From contig JBJKSB010000020.1 in assembly GCA_046704385.1 (NCBI GenBank), forward strand, positions 1 through 8,609: a DNA stretch of 8,609 nt. The letters run 5' to 3'. Positions 6,557 to 8,609 of this stretch are shown here, piece by piece. The notes beneath the pieces are model-generated. The model searched no databases. It was given only the letters and a program-made list of their open reading frames with translations, and was not told the DNA's origin. The DNA is from GH45 sp046704385. GTDB taxonomy: Bacteria > Bacteroidota > Bacteroidia > Bacteroidales > SZUA-534. Position numbers and translations under genes: made by a program. Each line of letters opens with the position of its first letter. Position 1 is the stretch's first letter.

Positions 6557-6855
6557 CAGGTTAATCCATAATTTCATATAAGTAAAAGTACTTATTTGAG
6601 ACCCCTAAAATAAGCTAAACAGCTTGTTTATTTGTGTTTAAAGACATTTTCATTTTCGCTGCCGGATATCCGGTTTTTTAAAAATAAAACGGCATTTTCA
6701 TAATTCATGAAAATAATTATCCGCGATATGTTAACTTCACAACTTTTACAAAAATAAAATATCCGGTTGCACATGCCTGATAGCTAACAATTTAAAATAC
6801 TTTATTGAGATTTAAAATAATCAATATTAAAATCTGTTTATTAAAAAGCTTTACG

Positions 6856-6863
6856 TATATTTG
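6856..6863 (+). promoter_or_regulatory. Bacteroidota -7 promoter element of the bamD-rpoZ-coaBC operon
   Basis: TATATTTG followed by CACCCC is a textbook Bacteroidota promoter core. Around 6834-6836 CTG stands where the -33 TTG is expected. Transcription would start near 6870, about 24 bases before the ATG at 6894 and 69 before the ATG at 6939. It would drive the three downstream genes. Confidence 0.7.
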
Positions 6864-6938
6864 CACCCCAAAATATGTTTTTAAAATCATAATATGAAAG
6901 TTTATTCGTTATATGATAAACTTTACAGATATATACAA

Positions 6939-7733
6939 ATGGCAAAATTCAGAATATTAATTTTCAGCTTAACCACCCTATTTCTTTTCTCTTGTAGTGA
7001 ATATCAGAAAATTCTGAAGAGTTCGGATTACAATTTTAAATACGAGAAGGCTGTTGCCTATTACAATGAGGGAGATTATTACAGAGCTCAATCGTTGTTT
7101 GATGAGTTAGTCTCAATATTTAAAGGGACTGATAAAGCTGAAGATGTTCTTTATTATTATGCCGACTGTCATTACCAACAAGAGGATTATGTTTTAGGAG
7201 CTTACTATTTCGATAATTTTGCTAAAACATTTCCATACAGCGATAAAACAGAAAAAGCGTCTTATCTGGCAGCTTATTGTTATTACTTAAATTCGCCCCG
7301 TTCAAGTTTGGATCAGTCGGATACTTATAAAGCCATCACCGCAATGCAACTTTTTATAAACAAGTATCCTAACAGCGAATACATTGATCAGGCCAATGAT
7401 ATAATTGACAAATTGCATCATAAACTGGAGGAGAAATCATATAATAATGCCAAATTGTATTTCAAACTTGGAGATTATCAGGCAGCAACCATAGCTCTAA
7501 AAAACAGCATTAAAGATTATCCCGATAGTCAATATCGCGAAGAATTATTATATTTAATTGTAAAATCGAGTTTCCTGCTGGCTGAAATGAGTATCCCATC
7601 CATGCAGGGCGAACGATATCAAAACACAATTACAGAATATTACACTTTTATTGATGAATATCCTGATTCGCAATATTCGAAAGAAATAGAGAAAATGTAT
7701 ACAAAATCGGTAAATCATATTAAAAATTTATAA
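6939..7733 (+). CDS. bamD: Outer-membrane protein assembly factor BamD (TPR lipoprotein)
   Basis: BamD is the inner-leaflet lipoprotein of the BAM complex that helps BamA fold beta-barrel proteins, such as the receptor at the left of this window, into the outer membrane. From the ATG at 6939 the protein has 264 residues with a compact lipoprotein signal (MAKFRILIFSLTTLFLFSC, lipobox L-F-S-C, Cys19). An ATG at 6894 in the same frame would add 15 residues and an unusually long n-region; the Bacteroidota homologues I recall start like the shorter form, but the longer start fits the promoter equally well. Tetratricopeptide-like helices fill residues 30-262: YEKAVAYYNEGDYYRAQSLF, then the conserved IFKGTDKAED, then repeats ending in '..YPNSEY', 'DYPDSQY' and 'EYPDSQY'. 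The LDQSDTYKAI segment (about 115-124) is typical of the Bacteroidota form. It is first in a tight operon with rpoZ and coaBC. Confidence 0.93.
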   Translation: MAKFRILIFSLTTLFLFSCSEYQKILKSSDYNFKYEKAVAYYNEGDYYRAQSLFDELVSIFKGTDKAEDVLYYYADCHYQQEDYVLGAYYFDNFAKTFPYSDKTEKASYLAAYCYYLNSPRSSLDQSDTYKAITAMQLFINKYPNSEYIDQANDIIDKLHHKLEEKSYNNAKLYFKLGDYQAATIALKNSIKDYPDSQYREELLYLIVKSSFLLAEMSIPSMQGERYQNTITEYYTFIDEYPDSQYSKEIEKMYTKSVNHIKNL

Positions 7734-7734
7734 A

Positions 7735-8076
7735 ATGGATTACAAAAAAAGCACGGCACCAACCTCTACAATCACAAGAGATTTAAGAGAGATAGAGAAA
7801 GAGAGTGGTAACATTTATAAAAGCATTGTAGCCATTGCTAAACGTTCGAACCAGATTAGCGTTGAGATGAAAGAAGAGCTTAGCAGAAAGCTTGAAGAAT
7901 TTGCATCGTACACCGATAATTTGGAAGAAGTTTTTGAAAACCGTGAGCAAATAGAAATTTCAAGGTTTTACGAGCGGCTGCCTAAATCTACTGCCATTGC
8001 TACTGAAGAATTTATTGAAGGTAATGTTTATTTTAGAGAGGCAGACGAAGAGCCAAAACCACTGTCAAAGGAATAA
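7735..8076 (+). CDS. rpoZ: DNA-directed RNA polymerase omega subunit, Bacteroidota type
   Basis: Omega is the small subunit that clamps the beta-prime C-terminus and aids polymerase assembly; it is the bacterial counterpart of Rpb6. The 113-residue protein carries the omega core helix IVAIAKRSNQIS (31-42), with the Lys-Arg-x-Asn-Gln motif, then a long helix EMKEELSRKLEEFASY and the Bacteroidota-specific block NLEEVFENREQIEISRFYE (62-80). Two-thirds along comes LPKSTAIATEEFIEG. The usual Escherichia omega is shorter and barely similar; this form is recognised mainly within the phylum. It begins one base after the bamD stop codon, so the two are almost certainly cotranscribed and translated in sequence. 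Confidence 0.9.
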   Translation: MDYKKSTAPTSTITRDLREIEKESGNIYKSIVAIAKRSNQISVEMKEELSRKLEEFASYTDNLEEVFENREQIEISRFYERLPKSTAIATEEFIEGNVYFREADEEPKPLSKE

Positions 8077-8085
8077 CCTTTGATC

Positions 8086-8609
8086 ATGCTAAAGGATAAA
8101 AATATTATTTTAGGGGTAACGGGCGGAATTGCAGCATACAAAGCTGCAAATCTGACCCGTTTGTTAGTTAAGAAAGGGGCAAATGTTAAGATAATTATGA
8201 CACCCATGGCTAAGGAATTTATTACCCCGCTAACTTTGGCAACCTTATCAAAAAATCCTATTTTAATCGACTTTTACAACCCTGAAAATGGTGACTGGAA
8301 CAGTCATGTAGATATGGGCATATGGGCCGATGCTTATATTATTGCACCTGCCACTGCCAATTCGATGGGCAAAATGGCTCATGCCATTGCCGATAATTTA
8401 CTTGTTACTACCTATTTATCGGCACGATGCCCGGTTTTTGTAGCACCTGCCATGGATCTTGACATGTTTAATCACCCGGCAAATACCAGAAATATTGAAA
8501 TTTTAAAATCGTACGGGAATCATATTATTGAACCAGAAACCGGCGAACTGGCAAGCGGATTAAGCGGCAAAGGAAGAATGGCCGAACCTGAGACAATTGT
8601 TGAATACCT
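8086..8609 (+). CDS. coaBC: Bifunctional phosphopantothenoylcysteine decarboxylase / phosphopantothenate-cysteine ligase, partial (CoaC domain only)
   Basis: This protein makes 4'-phosphopantetheine for coenzyme A: the C-terminal CoaB part joins cysteine to phosphopantothenate, and the N-terminal flavin-dependent CoaC part decarboxylates the product. The window shows 174 codons from the ATG at 8086, i.e. the CoaC domain; the ligase half lies beyond the right edge, so the two-domain state is inferred. Seen: FMN-binding TGGIAAYK (12-19), catalytic His74 in NSHVDMGIWAD, the PATAN flavin/substrate motif (88-92), PAMDLDMF (121-128) and GKGRMAEPE (161-169). Two positions differ from Escherichia Dfp: Asp124 stands where the PxMNxxM motif has Asn, and Ser157 stands where the conserved active-site Cys158 lies. 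Both seem common in Bacteroidota, from memory. The start is 9 bases after the rpoZ stop, in the same operon; CoaBC is often followed by a DUF4835 gene and recN in this phylum. Confidence 0.93.
   Translation, partial: MLKDKNIILGVTGGIAAYKAANLTRLLVKKGANVKIIMTPMAKEFITPLTLATLSKNPILIDFYNPENGDWNSHVDMGIWADAYIIAPATANSMGKMAHAIADNLLVTTYLSARCPVFVAPAMDLDMFNHPANTRNIEILKSYGNHIIEPETGELASGLSGKGRMAEPETIVEY

Larger units (their letters stand above)
6521..6938. other. Divergent intergenic region with short repeats
   Basis: This separates the oxoamine synthase (minus) from bamD (plus). It holds no convincing gene. It contains: a 12-bp perfect palindrome CCGGATATCCGG (6662-6673) followed by six T; a direct repeat ATATCCGGTT at 6666-6675 and 6759-6768; an inverted repeat ATTTTCAT / ATGAAAAT (6694-6701, 6707-6714), with a third ATTTTCAT at 6646-6653; a small AAGCT/AGCTT hairpin (6612-6625); and promoter-like boxes listed separately. 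A second minus-strand box, TATTTTTTG-like (TATTTTTG, 6756-6749), is a spare candidate promoter with a long leader. Confidence 0.55.

Noticed and set aside
1..8609. CRISPR array, tRNA, rRNA, riboswitch or prophage
   Set aside because: No spaced identical repeats of suitable length, no cloverleaf-like sequence with CCA-type end, no recognisable aptamer core and no phage or integrase gene was seen by eye on either strand.

Overview
The window reads as chromosomal DNA of a member of the Bacteroidota, probably class Bacteroidia. The evidence is the AT-rich sequence, promoter elements of the TAnnTTTG type with almost no Shine-Dalgarno sequences, a CarboxypepD_reg-type TonB-dependent receptor beside a DUF4249 lipoprotein, a Bacteroidota-type omega subunit, and the gene order bamD-rpoZ-coaBC.

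Left part (1-4960, all minus strand, read from high to low coordinates): a small helix-turn-helix protein (4960-4688); an unrecognised 411-residue lipoprotein (4534-3299) with a recognisable promoter and an inverted repeat at its predicted transcription start; a DUF4249 lipoprotein (3171-2251); and, 27 bases later, an outer-membrane TonB-dependent receptor whose 741 visible codons run off the left edge. The last two look like one transcription unit for uptake or surface handling of an unknown substrate. The lipoprotein and the HTH protein may belong to the same cassette, but that is inferred from strand and proximity only.

Middle (4961-6520): a non-coding stretch with a 21-A homopolymer and a strong, nearly symmetrical terminator, then a PLP-dependent alpha-oxoamine synthase (6520-5252, minus). 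It joins an acyl thioester to an amino acid and is a candidate for sphingolipid or sulfonolipid base synthesis. Its start is probably a GTG at 6520, not the ATG at 6577, because a promoter-like element lies inside the extra N-terminal stretch.

Right part (6521-8609): a divergent intergenic region of about 420 bases with several short repeats and a textbook Bacteroidota promoter, followed by a tight plus-strand operon. It holds bamD (outer-membrane protein assembly lipoprotein), rpoZ (RNA polymerase omega, 1 base after bamD) and coaBC (coenzyme A biosynthesis, 9 bases after rpoZ, cut by the right edge). These are housekeeping genes.

I see no tRNA, rRNA, CRISPR array, transposase or phage gene. 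No clearly new system can be shown from sequence alone. The least explained part is the HTH / 411-residue lipoprotein / DUF4249 / receptor stretch with its homopolymer and inverted repeats.
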